Shown here piece after piece: positions 45,192-56,995 of a stretch of DNA of 64,000 bases. The notes beneath the pieces were generated by a model that saw only the letters and a program-made list of their open reading frames with translations, did not search any database and was not told the origin of the DNA. Source of the DNA: Dendrobium chrysotoxum. Taxonomy: Eukaryota; Streptophyta; Magnoliopsida; Asparagales; Orchidaceae. A program made the position numbers and the translations under genes. The stretch is from contig CM034298.1 of the NCBI GenBank assembly GCA_019925795.1, forward strand, positions 54,400,365-54,464,364, written 5' to 3'. Numbering within the stretch: position 1 is the first letter of the stretch; each line of letters starts with the position of its first letter.

Positions 45192-45277
45192 ATTAGGTGA
45201 ATTGCGACGGGTAGTGGCAGTCACCAGATTTATACCTTTGGAATTATCATAAACTGGCGGTTTCCATTCAGCAAGCA
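45192..45277 (-). CDS. Host gene exon 11
   Basis: 86 bp. Two bases complete Val, then 28 codons from LAEWKPPVYDNSKGI to TTRRNSPN. Acceptor GTAG|TGCTTG, donor AAT|GTAAGT. It is followed by a 15.3-kb intron that contains the complete chromovirus. Confidence 0.92.
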
Positions 45278-45531
45278 CTACAGTGTCCATGCAAAATTAA
45301 GCCTAATTATGAGGTGCAGCCAAACCATTTACACATTTATCATTGCTGGATTATGATATAATATGAGCAAAAAATTCTGTTAAGTTGTCAATCCATCATT
45401 CTGATAGAGGTGCACTCAGTAGGGTTAACAAACAATCTTGCTCGAGTCTTTCGGAGGAACAAAAATTTAAGTGGATATAAATTTTAGAAAATATTCAGAA
45501 GGCTACGAAGAGAAGATTGACTAAAGATAAC

Positions 45532-45583
45532 CTATTAAAGTGCACCCATAGAGATTGAATCCTGGACTCATTCCAGAAGTAAC
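45532..45583 (-). CDS. Host gene exon 10
   Basis: 52 bp, VTSGMSPGFNLYGCTLI plus the first base of Val. Acceptor CAG|GTTACT, donor TAG|GTTATC. Confidence 0.9.
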
Positions 45584-45736
45584 CTGAAAGATATAGGTAT
45601 GGGAAAAGTTAACAATATTTTAAATTGAGCAAATTCAATTGAAATATTGCATGCTAAAAAGAAGCTTCAGGAAAGTTAATAATAGAGCATTTGCATGGGA
45701 TATAACGAAGCTTTGCAATAGGATGCACAAAATTAC

Positions 45737-45823
45737 CTTTTTACCCCGTGTTAAAGTGAGCCTGATGTGAGCATTGTCAAGCATGCCATTCAAATTGAGT
45801 GTTGTGAAAATAGCATCCTTGAT
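45737..45823 (-). CDS. Host gene exon 9
   Basis: 29 codons, IKDAIFTTLNLNGMLDNAH then IRLTLTRGKK. Acceptor TTAG|ATCAAG, donor AAG|GTAATT. The IRLTLTRG strand is typical of class IV aminotransferases. Confidence 0.92.
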
Positions 45824-45981
45824 CTAAAATATAAGTGAACGGGAAGTTTATCGAGGATGAATTAGAGACATACTTCATTGAATATCATGAATCTAATCAA
45901 ATTCAGATTTTAAGGACTTGGAATCATTGATCGCATAATAAGAAATTACAATCAAAATCAAAGAACAAAATAGATTCCAAC

Positions 45982-46036
45982 CGCTTCACGACTTGGAACA
46001 TTGATGAAAGCTAAGGCTTTGGCCGAGTCAAATAAC
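45982..46036 (-). CDS. Host gene exon 8
   Basis: 55 bp. The first G completes Arg, then LFDSAKALAFINVPSREA. Acceptor CAG|GTTATT, donor GCG|GTTGGA. Phases fit both neighbours. Confidence 0.9.
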
Positions 46037-46142
46037 CTGAATAAAAAGAAACAAATTTTGTTGCAATCAAAGGCCAGTAATATTACATCTAATTCAAGAA
46101 AAAAAAGGTTCTTTGAACTGCATACTAGTCAAAACTGAATAC

Positions 46143-46243
46143 CTGTCTAGATGCTCATTTAGCTTAAAGACCTTCCCATCATAGATACGAAGTCCCTCCC
46201 AAACTGCATCACCTCCTTGTACAACTGAATCAAACACTGAGAC
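46143..46243 (-). CDS. Host gene exon 7
   Basis: 33 codons plus two bases, VSVFDSVVQGGDAVWEGLR to LNEHLD. This is the start of the class IV aminotransferase fold. Acceptor AAG|GTCTCA, donor CAG|GTATTC. Confidence 0.93.
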
Positions 46244-46324
46244 CTTCAGAAGTAAATGGTCAGACAAAATAAATAAACAAGATTTCCAAGCATTATCTAA
46301 GACATCAAGCATAAACAGAAATAC

Positions 46325-46510
46325 CTTTGCATCTTCTCGAGGTAAAATCTCATCACCTACCCAAACGAGTATTTTCTCATTGGCAGGGACAGGAAGATTT
46401 GGAGCAGGTAAAGAAGGTTGCAGAGAAGAGGTTCGTCTCACATGGCGCCTAAGCATTTTGTAGAATGGCAAACTTTGTTCTAACAGGTCATATAGAGCTG
46501 GAGGAAATGG
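46325..46510 (-). CDS. Host gene exon 6
   Basis: 62 codons from PFPPALYDLLEQSLPFY to GDEILPREDAK, the linker into the aminotransferase domain (WVGDEILPRE). Acceptor CAG|CCATTT, donor AAG|GTATTT. The 81-bp intron behind it is stop-free and in frame. Confidence 0.93.
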
Positions 46511-47230
46511 CTGGAACAAATGGGTTGAGTGAAAAAAACTAAACAGAGACAAAAAAATAGAAAAAAGAAAAAAAAATCATGAGAGATGAGATGATTGAAT
46601 TAAGGGAAACTGAAAAGTTAGCCTGCTCGTATAGTTTAATTATAAAAAAAAGTTAAGTTTCCTTAGTCTACACTAAATTTCAGCAGCTTTAAGCTTTGAC
46701 CTCTGAAGTATGGTTGCTATCTTGCTACCAGGATGGTGAGCACAAAATAAAATAAAATAAAATAAAAATTCTTTGAAAAAAGTTAATAATCTCACAGGAA
46801 GACAACTCGGATAATATGATAGTGTTGACTAAAGCATTATATATAAAATATAAGAAAGAAGGATCACAGAAATTTGAAAATTTACAAATCCTGAATGAAA
46901 TATAGAGATGATATGATCTGCGACAAGGATCCAACCCTCTAAACTAAGAGAACATGGTAGGTTGATAACATACATATCAGCCATGCCTTTACACTCTACA
47001 GGAAAAATAAATAAATAGTATATCGAAGTATTATCCCTGTGCATCTAGAACTCTGGAAAAATAGCACTTCATCAATAAGTTGACTGAACAAACGGGGGGG
47101 GGTATAACAAATGGCATTAAAATCATTGATGATATACATGGAATGAAAGAAACATACTCTACATTTCAGCATCACCAACATGTAGATCACTCCATAACTT
47201 AAAGCATGACCCACAAATGAGAATTCATAC
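46511..47230. other. Intron 5 of the host gene
   Basis: 720 bp, AT-rich, with no transposon recognised. (AAAAT)n runs occur near 46744-46765. Confidence 0.7.
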
Positions 47231-47333
47231 CACTGGATATGCTCGTGATGCTTTGAAACCCTTTGATTTGTGTACGCTACTGTACCACCATGGGGCCCAA
47301 ATTCCATCTATTGGTTTTGGACCAGCTTCCCAC
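47231..47333 (-). CDS. Host gene exon 5
   Basis: 103 bp. The first G completes Lys, then 34 codons read WEAGPKPIDGIWAPWWYSS to AYPV. Acceptor CAG|GTGGGA, donor GTG|GTATGA. The DGIWAPWWY segment is highly characteristic of plant BCAT-like proteins. Confidence 0.92.
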
Positions 47334-50263
47334 CTGTGTCATCAGCAAAATTTAAGCAATCATAGTCAGGAAAAAAAAAACATTTGTAGCACAAAATTAG
47401 CACAACTTATTTCTAAAACTATCCTGGTTAACCTTATGCAAATCAACTAATGTAGCATTTACATCAAAAATGTGTTCCACTACCATTAGGATGGAGCACA
47501 CAAATCATTTCACAGTTGGGCGTTGAAACGAACAGTTCATATAACTTTCAAGGACACGTATCTAATACGTTGATCGTATTAGGAAGTTTGCAAAATAGCC
47601 CATATGTTCCTCAAAGGCTAAAACCCTTGAGTACTGAATCGTAGGGCATATTTAATAGGGCACAAAACTCTCCATTAGCTAAGGTCAACTTGAATTTGTC
47701 ATCTTAGACAAGCACTCACCCTAGGTCTGCAAAATAGCCTTGAATGACTATAGCTCTTAGCTGCCAACAAGAATCTTTCAATCAGGTTAAGTCAACAACC
47801 TTCTCTGACTAAATAGACTAGGGACTATGACAACCTAGGACGACGGAACCATAGGAACTTGATTGAGTTCATCATCATTCCCCCTACAATCTACTTCAAG
47901 TGAAAGATAATAAATTGCAAATCCTAACATATTAAATTCGCTACTACTATACGCTAGGTACTTAGCACCTATCTAACAACTAACATTTAATCAAAAGTGC
48001 TCTCCTGTCACCGAGAAGACCAATTAACCATAGGGGATTGCACTTATAGAAAACCTGAACTCATATCTTAAAATCCTTGTGAAATGAGGGCGAAATCTCA
48101 AGGTAGTATCTTATCTTCAATCCAATTTACCTTCGAAAATTTTCACCCGAAACTTAATCCATTAAAACTCTCCTAAAATATAGAGAGGCCAGGTCGTGAA
48201 ATTTTTTAAGCCCACAAGCTGCCCTTTGTCGAATCATTTTATATCATACTGGGACACTAAGCCATGGCTTGTTCTTTCCACTTGCTCTTCATCTAGAGGG
48301 ATATGGTGATGTGGATTAGGTTAGGTATCCTAACACTCAACACTCGGTCACAAGTTGGTGTGTGTTTCTTAATGCTTATTTGATCTCATGAAATAGTAAA
48401 AAAGCAACCTTATATATCTAAATCATCTACTGCATCTAAATACCACACAATATTTATAGCATGTTCAAATATTATTTGGTTTGAAATATTTCTATCAGAA
48501 CTTGGTTTTTCTAATAACAATCTACTCCTATACATGCAGATAATCCATCCAAATTGCTGCCAATCTGGTTTATCATTGAGTGGACAAAACATATTGTAGT
48601 TGATTGTACTCAATTCAGAGAGCTTTTGATACTCAAATTAGTTATATTCTTCACATTTCTACAAACATTCTGATTGTAAGCTGTTCACCTTCAGGAAATT
48701 GAAATGTTGCGCTAATGCACGAACCCTCACTCTCTCAAGCTTTTAGGTTCCATTCTTCCCGGGGTAGATTGGAATTTAAATTAACTAAATTTTCCCTGAG
48801 GGTAATGTCAGGATTTATTTAGTTCTGAGGTTCCACTTCCTATGAGCGCAAGCCCTCATTGTTAATTACTCTTTCTAACACATAAAAGAGCACTCTCAAT
48901 TAAAGATGAAATTATATTTAATTGTGCAAGAAGTGTAGAAGTTTGCAAGTATTTTAGTTTTAGTTATGGGGGGATGAAAGTACACCCGATTAAGATCCCA
49001 TGATTTAATCATCCCAGGTATACCGTAGGTTTCAATCTGCCAACGCTAACAACCGTTGATTGTAGTGTCCAGGAAATCTGATTAGCAGCCATGTGTTGCC
49101 TCCTCTCAGAGATTCCAAGTAAACTGAAGTGAAGAGATGTAGATTTTAATTTGGTTTGGTTTGGGTTAGAGCTTATGGCTCTGCTTAAGAGTTGCCCGTA
49201 GTTTTTTATATTTAGGTTAGGTCTTACAACCCCGTTTAGGATTTGCCTGTATTTTGGATTCGGGTCGGGTCATATGACTTCGCTTGGAAGTAGCTCGTGT
49301 AGCAGCTTCGTTTGGAAGTAGCCCATAGAGGGGTCTAGGGTTAGGTTGCTACCTAGATATTTCCCCTAGAAGTTGGACTTGCGGCTTCTATTAGATGTTG
49401 CCAATTGGTGGGTCTTACAACTTAGCCCTATAGGCTAAGCTGCCCAGCATTCGGTGTGAATAGAATTTAGGGTTATTTCCCCAATGCATGGGACTTACTG
49501 CTTCACTTAGAAGTGGTCCATAAGCGTATGTTTAGGTTAAGTTGGACTATAACGGTAGAGGTTCTTGTTTGTAGTTGTTTGCTAGCGTGGCACTAGATTA
49601 TAGTTTTCAGTTGTTTACTAACCCGATTAGTGTTCTGCTATAGTACCCTGTTTTTTTTTTTTTCAATTCTTGCTTTAACAGTTAGTTTCAATAGTTAGCT
49701 TTACTCTTTCCATCATTAATTTTATTTATTATGTGCTAATTTTCGTTTACTTGTTTGCAGGTGTTCGTGGCCAACAGTTACAGTAGCTGGAACTTGCAAT
49801 TGCAGGGGTTGTAGTTTGCAGCTACATAAACATATTTATGAAGGCAGTGAAATGACAATAGCATCAATTACTTGTGGGCAAATTAAAGCATCCTGATAAA
49901 CTACCATCAATTCTAGGGGAGATATCAATGAGATATGTATTAATTACTACCTATAAATTATGGCTAGAAATACATATAATTTAGTAGTATAGCTATGAAT
50001 ATTTAGCTTTTAGAAATATAATTATTTGCATTTTATTAGGATAAATCTAATCAAGCAAATCATTCGTTCACTGTTTTATATGAAAACTATTCTTCTTTAT
50101 ATATTGAGTAGAAGCCTCTAGAGGAGGATAAGCAATTCTGTGCATCAAGCTTTATTTATTATATACATGTATATCTTCTGTAACTATAATAATAACAATT
50201 TTTCTATCAAAATAGAAAATGTTGCAGTACATACATTAAAATTGAGAAAAGCACTTCACATAC
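47334..50263. other. Intron 4 of the host gene
   Basis: 2.9 kb. No coding sequence recognised. It contains the degenerate minisatellite at 49140-49520 and a T run near 49649-49663. Confidence 0.65.
49140..49520 (+). repeat. Degenerate ~35-40-bp tandem repeat
   Basis: Successive units of the form GGGTC..TATGACTTCGCTTGGAAG followed by TAGCTCGTGT or GCCCATAG recur seven or more times with drift and variable spacing. Confidence 0.6.
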
Positions 50264-50322
50264 TTCAACATCGAAGATTGAAAAGGAATACCCAAGTCAT
50301 GGCATAGACCACGGAGAGTTCC
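50264..50322 (-). CDS. Host gene exon 4
   Basis: 59 bp encoding GTLRGLCHDLGIPFQSSML plus two bases of a Lys codon. Acceptor CAG|GGAACT, donor GAA|GTATGT. It sits alone, 12.3 kb from exon 3 and 2.9 kb from exon 5. The phase-2 end is completed by the first G of exon 5. Confidence 0.9.
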
Positions 50323-51737
50323 CTGTAGAAGAATTGAAGAATAATTTCAATGCTGAACTTTAATTTGCGAGAACAATATAATAGAAAACGTTATTACAGT
50401 TTTCAGTAAAGTAATGTAAAATACCTGATCAGAATATAATTCATGCTGACTAGGAATGCAAATTCAAGTTTTCATCGCTAATATGATAACTAAGCATATC
50501 AAGTCAATTAAATGGATGTTATGCATTATAATGCTGTTCACATTGTTTTTTTAAAAGGAATTTCTGTCTTAAAACAAATTTTTTAATAATTTTCATAATA
50601 AATCTTCTTTATTTTAAACTAAGATCATATTAACTTACTTAATTCACCTAATTTAAGTATCTAGATCTTCCATTTCTTGCTTCAGATATATTATGCATCT
50701 CATTATTCTTCTTACTTACTATTTAACCTCCAAAACAAAACATTAAGAGAAATAAATTTGAATTCACTTACTACCCTTAGTGTATATCATATTACTTCCA
50801 CTAATTTCATTTATTGAAAGCACATTTCTTTTCTTGATTGATAACCATTTAAATCACTTCACTGCACAATCAAGTCTCATTACCTGCATAGGATCTCTTT
50901 TAGTACTCTCGTGAAACTTCAAGGAGAATTTCTTGATGAAACTATCTATTTTAATCCGCATCAAATTTAATTCAACTTTAAAATTCCTGTCTCTTTTAAT
51001 AACCTACCTTGAAAATCCAATTTGCTCTTTTAACAAGTTACCTTGGAAGACTAACATATCACCTTTTAGCTGAACCGCCTTATTCACATATTATTCTCTT
51101 TTAATTCCTTTCTTTACACTCATAAATATGCATCTATAATTATTACTAATTGTCGTGCAATTAAACTTTTTTTTAAATCTTCTTGGTATTGCAAAAAAAT
51201 AATATTTTTCCTTCTTAATAGAAAATAATTCAATAACCCCACTTTTAAAACAAAGTGCACAATGGAAAGTTGGTATCAAGGAATGTTGGTCTCAACCAAA
51301 TTCACAGCTAATAAAGATAGGATAACCAGCGGTGATAAATTAGAAGGGGCATATAGTGCATGGTAGGATGAGAATTCAGTGAGTATGAAAAGGAATGAGA
51401 CATAGAAATTTGTGTGAGAAATTAAATTTGATTTTACATTAACGTGCAAACTTGCAATCATGGATACATACATGTTTGAATGAATGGGGAGAGTGCTGGT
51501 TAAATTCTAAAGTGGATCTGAAAAAGAGAAAAGTTTCTCACTAATGCAACGCGATTACAAGAATTAGACCTCACAACACAGTGGAAATTATGGATAAATA
51601 AATTAAAGTATAAAGAAAGTAATAAAAAGAAATAATCATCATAGTTTAGGATGATAAAACTTTCAAAGTGAGAAATTGTTAGTGTTCTAAAAGTTACGGG
51701 AGGAAAATAGAAACTTTATATTGATCCGAAACTTTAT
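50323..51737. other. Intron 3, first part on plus coordinates
   Basis: AT-rich. No exon or transposon recognised. Confidence 0.6.
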
Positions 51738-51752
51738 ATTGATCCAAACTTG

Positions 51753-52185
51753 CAACAACAACAACAACAACATCAAGCCTTTATCCCACTACATGGGGTC
51801 GGCTACATGAATCCTTTTTCTCCATTGTGTCCTGTTAAAAGTCAAATTCTCGTTTAAATCTAATAAAGAAAGATTATTTCTAATATTTTCTAACCAAGTC
51901 TTTTTAGGTCTACCTCTACCTTTTTTAACATAAGTCAAATCTAAGACCTCTACTTTCCTAACCGGGTCATCGGGAGGCCGCCATTTTATGTGACCAAACC
52001 ATCTAAGGCGACTCTCTCTAATTTTATCTTCCACTGGAGCTACTCCAACCTTTTCACGAATATGCTCATTTAGTATCCTATCTCTAAGGGTAAAGCCACT
52101 CATCCACCTAAGCATCCTCATCTCTGCAACACTTAACTTAGAATTATGCTTCTCTTTTAATGGCCAACATTCGGCACCATAAAGC
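51753..52185 (-). mobile_element. 5'-truncated RTE LINE with 15-bp target duplication
   Basis: ATTGATCCRAACTTG flanks it (51738-51752 and 52186-52200, one mismatch). The minus strand encodes AMLYGAECWPLKEKHN to RKRIHVADPM, an unbroken C-terminal end of the RTE polyprotein of about 130 codons, then a (TTG)n tail. It is less decayed than the other LINE copies. Confidence 0.93.
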
Positions 52186-52200
52186 ATTGATCCGAACTTG

Positions 52201-52684
52201 ATTGAAGTTAAAATGGCTAGTATTTGATTGAAGTTAAAATGGCTAGTTGTACTGGAACATTGTCATAGAACTTTGTTGAAAATCCCTAAAGGTTGCTTCT
52301 TGCATCCCGTAACCTATTTTCCGCAGATATTAATTGGCTGCTTGTTAGTGTAATTCATTTAGGAAAGTTGCCTCCTGCAACCCATGAACTACTATTTGAA
52401 ATATTAATTGGTAGGTTGTTGTCCGTGGAATGCAATTAGGAATGTTTTATTGCTGGCTGAATTCCTAAGATACCTTCACAAATTGTGGAATATCTGTCTA
52501 CAAGAAAAAACGCGGAGTGGATGTCTGAATTGATGTTTTCTATTACGTTATTTACAAATAGATTCTCTTATATTTTTTTGTTGTAACAATGCATACTTCC
52601 TACCTTGATCAATCCCGCTTTATTGTATCAAGTACAGCAGCTGTCCTTCCACATATTACTGGTTGTCCTTATGTATTAAATCAT
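52201..52684. other. Intron sequence between LINE and minimal LTR element
   Basis: Nothing recognised. The last five bases, ATCAT, are the duplication of the element that follows. Confidence 0.6.
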
Positions 52685-55206
52685 TGATGTAGAACGGATA
52701 TGGGGGGAAGGGGTCATTTGAAAAATTGGGCGGATTAATTAATTCCTTAATAGGATATCCAACTGGGGAATCAATTAATTAAGAGGGAGAGAGAAGGGGG
52801 CCGACCTATGGGGGGAGGAAATAGTGTCCACAAACAATGTATATGGACCCAAGCATTAATTGTTGATGGGGGAATTAAATCTGAAATTTAATTTCAGAAT
52901 AGAGGTGATTAAGGAGACTTCCTAAATTAGATTTATCAATTCGGAAAGTATTTGAAATTCAAATTCGTTTGAATTTTGAATTCAAAACTTATCAAAATTA
53001 AAACAACTTAATTTATGAACTTTATTTGGGGAATTAATGGGAGGAATTAATATGGGTTAATTGGATTGGAGGAAGAGGGAGGGCCGGCCAAGAGAGAGGG
53101 AAGGAGGAGGTGTCTAGGTTCGATGAATGTGAATCAAGCATTAATTAGGATTGGGAATTAAATCTGAAATTAATTTCAGATTGGGAGTAATTGGAGGAGG
53201 CTTCCTAAGGTAGAACTTATTAAATCAGAAAGATTTTGAAATTCAAAATTATTTGAATTCAAACCTAATAACTTTCCAAATTAATAAAGAACTAATTTAG
53301 GAAGGTAATCAAGAGGGAGTGGGAAATTTGAAATCAAATGTTTGGGGTGGAGGAGAGAAATGTAGCCGGCGGGTTGGGGAGATGTTGGGGAGGAGCCAAC
53401 GGGTATAGGAGGTAGTGGGAAAGGTGGTCGGTGGCGTGGAGAAGGGAGGAAGAAGGAGAAACAAAAACAAATAAAATCGTGAGCCTAGACACTTCCTACG
53501 GCCGACGGGTGTTGCGTTGCCCTTCACCAAGGGCTTCAAACCACGAGCTTGGACCCATCCTGTGGTTGGTGGAAATTATGCTTCCCTCCCATAAGGATCT
53601 CACCAAAGTTCTCCCCAAAGAACATGAGTACAAAAAATTTTTTATTAATAATCCATTATCCCAATACAATAGCAATGACCTCTATATATATGCCTCAGAA
53701 ATAAAAAAGACTAAAATAAGACGAACATGTCCCTAGGGCTTAATATACGACTAGACCCTTAAGTAAAGGTAAAAACGGAAAATGCATAATTAAAATAAAA
53801 ATTACAAATAAAAATTTAAGATAACGTGAGAAGATCACGACTGTCGATCTTGGCTCTTCCTCGGATAGGCTTGGACGGTTGGATGTCTGATCATTCTCCC
53901 GGGGTGGAAAAGAGCTCGACTCCGTCGAATCCACATCTCGGGCAACCATGCCTCTAATACCAAACTGATGTAGAATGAATATGGGGAGGAAGGAGTCATT
54001 TGAAAATTTGGGCTGATTAATTAATTCCTTAATGAGATATCCAATTGGGGAATCAATTAATTAAGAGAGAGAGAGAAGGGGGCCGACCTATGGGGGGGAG
54101 GAAATAGTGTCCACATACAACTTATGTGGACCCAGCATTAATTGTTGATGGGAGAATTAAATCTGAAATTTAATTTCAGATTTGAGGTGATTAGGGAGGC
54201 TTCCTAAATTAGATTTATCAATTAGGAAAGTATTTGAAATTCAAATTCGTTTGAATTTTGAATTCAAAACTTACCAAAATTAAAACAACTTAATTTAGGA
54301 ACTTTATTTGGGGAATTAATGGGAGGAATTAATATGGGTTAATTGGATTGGAGGGAGAGGGAGAGGGAGGGCCGGCCAAGAGAGAGGGAAGGAGGAGGTG
54401 TTTAGGTTCGATGAATGTGAATCAAGCATTAATTGAGATTGAGAATTAAAACTGAAATTAATTTTCAGATTGGGAGTAATTTGAGGAGGCTTCCTAAGGT
54501 AGAACTTATTAAATCAGAAAGATTTTGAATTCAAAATTATTTGAATTCAAACCTAATAACTTTCCAAATTAATAAAGAACTAATTTAGGAAGGTAATCAA
54601 GAGGGAGTGGGAAATTTGAAATCAAAGGTTTGGGGTGGAGGAGGGAAATGCAGCCGGCAGGTTGGGGAGATGTTGGGGAGGAGCCGGCGGGTATAGGAGG
54701 CAGTGGGAAAGGTGGTCTGTGGCGTGGAGAAGGGAGGAAGGAGGTGGCGGCGGTTAGGAAAAATAAGGAGAAACAAAAACAAAGAAAACCGTGAGCCCAG
54801 ATGCTTCCTACGGCTGACGGGTGTTGTGTTGCCCTTCACTAAGGGACTTCAAGCCACGAGCCCGAACCCATCCTGCGGCTGGTGGAAACTACGCTTTCCT
54901 CTCATAGGGATCTCACCAAAGTTCTCCCCAAAAAATAAGAGTATGGAAATTTTTTTATTAATAATCCATCATCCCAATATAATAGCAAGGGCCTCTATAT
55001 ATAGGCCTCGAAAATAAAAAAGACTAAAATAATATGAACATGCCCCTAGGGCTTACATACGACTAGACCCTTAAGTAAGGGTAAAAACGAAAAATGCATA
55101 ATTAAAATAAAAATTACAAATAAAAATTTAAGATAACGTGGAAAGATCATGGCCGTCAATCTTGGCTCCTCCTCGGATAGGCATGGACGGTTGGATGGCC
55201 GCATCA
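52685..55206 (-). mobile_element. Minimal non-autonomous LTR element 1 (72-bp interior)
   Basis: Two LTRs (52685-53893 and 53966-55206) enclose only 72 bp. A perfect ATCAT duplication flanks it (52680-52684, 55207-55211). On the minus strand the LTRs start TGATSMGRCATCC and keep the chromovirus leader (CTTAAGGG, AGCCCTAGGG, a TATATATA box). The interior is a primer site followed directly by the last bases of chromovirus pol and its purine tract. It codes for nothing and must depend on an autonomous relative. Confidence 0.93.
53894..53965 (-). promoter_or_regulatory. Whole internal region of minimal element 1
   Basis: Minus strand: TTTGGTATTAGAGG primer site (one change from TGGTATCAGAGC), then CGACGGAGTCGAGCTC and CCACCCCGGGAGAA, which match 37122-37158 of the autonomous element up to its 3' LTR. 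Confidence 0.9.
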
Positions 55207-56995
55207 ATCATTTTCTTTTAGCTAAGAGAAACTGTAGTGAAATGGAATAGAATTCTTTGACCTCTTTCTTACATGGTAGCAAAGTTTGTTTACTTCACGA
55301 AAGTGAGATTGGCGATGGCTATAGCCGTGCCCTCACTGGGTTAAGCAAGGCCGGAGAAAAGGGTGGTTTATCTTCCTCTTTACCAAGCTTGTGGATCACT
55401 CCCCACTCCATATTACTTCTACTAAATCGTAGGAATTACCACCAATAGTCGCCTGATCCAAATGGAAGGAAAACTTGGATACCCACACGATCCAACATAT
55501 CCTCCCCATACAATTTTGGATACTAAAAATGCGCTGTATTGGCTCATCAACTCCATGAAAGAGCATATTGACTCTATTCGGTTCACAATACTGCAAAAGC
55601 TATTCAGAAAAAGGTCAAGATGTTTTATTTTGATGTTAAAAATTCAATACTATTTTATAAAATAAGAGATCAAGCTCGAGATCTCAAATAAGGGATGATC
55701 AGAGTCACTGAATACAAACACAACCGTGAATATATTTGAGCCCAAATGATTAATGTGGAGAATGCGTGCAAAAGTAAATGAAACCAGTTAAGAAAACCAT
55801 AACCTACAATTAACTTGTAGACCTCAACAAGGATCTCGATGAAATTCACGGGAGGATTCTTAGAATCCGCCGGCTACCATAGATTGAAGAGGTTTTTGCT
55901 GAAGTTGGAAGAAAGGAGATCAAAGGACGAAATATGATTAGAAACACTAAAAACACCATACAAATAGAAATCTTGACTATTGCTACTAAAGATTTGGAGC
56001 AGGTCAAGTAATTGCTCATCCTAAAGATTCAAGGCAAGCAAAAATAGTCGCATCTTGTGTGGTTTCTGCAAAAAAAAAAAAAAAACGTCTAAAGGAAGAC
56101 ATGCTAGAAACTGCATGATAAACCAATCAACCATGACCATTCAACGTGGGAATCACCACAGAGACAGTCATGCCTACCAAGCAAACACAAAAAACTCAAA
56201 TCAGAAATATGGAGACAATCTTTACAGGATTACTCTTAACAAAGAACAACTTGATCCTTTGTACGAGCCAAGAAGGCAACCAACACCTCTCTAATAGCCA
56301 AGATAGATAATTTCCAAATAGGCCTTAATTGTATAAAGGAAGAATATGAATTCTTGATAATTAATTCAGAAGCAACAAATCATATGATAAGTTGTGCTCA
56401 ACTATTCTCATCATATACTCCCAAACTTAGCCATCTTAAAGTTAAAGTTTATTGATGGATATTTATCTCCACTTATTTAGATTGAGGCTTCATAATTAAC
56501 TCTATTATCTACCTTAGGTTAGTCTTACACGTTCCCAATCTATCCTATAATTTACTTTTGTTAGCAAAATTTTCAATGATTGCAACTATAAGGTTATTTT
56601 CTCACAAGATTGCTGTGAATTTTAGATTCAGAATTCGAGGAAAACGATTTACAATACTAGAGAGTATTGGGTCTACACTATTTTGACAAGGACACCGGCG
56701 AGAGTAAACAAGCACATACTATGAGTTGGGCATCCTCTTCTTCTGAAAGAACATAACAAATAATTTGTGACATTTTATGTTAAGACATCATAATTTTCTT
56801 TATCTCAAAAATCTATTGCCTTCCTTATTTATGAATAATAATATTCTTCAATGTAAAATTTACCAATTGCTATTGCTAAACATCAAAGAGAGGTCTTTAA
56901 ATCTAACGTATAAAATTACTAAACCTTTTTCTCACACTCACAGTGATATTTGAGGCCCTTCTCAATCATAAAATCTTTCGTGAAAACATTGGTGT

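Noticed and set aside
54703..55017. 104-codon ORF in minimal element 1
   Set aside because: It lies in LTR sequence on the strand opposite to the element and is not preserved in the partner LTR's frame.
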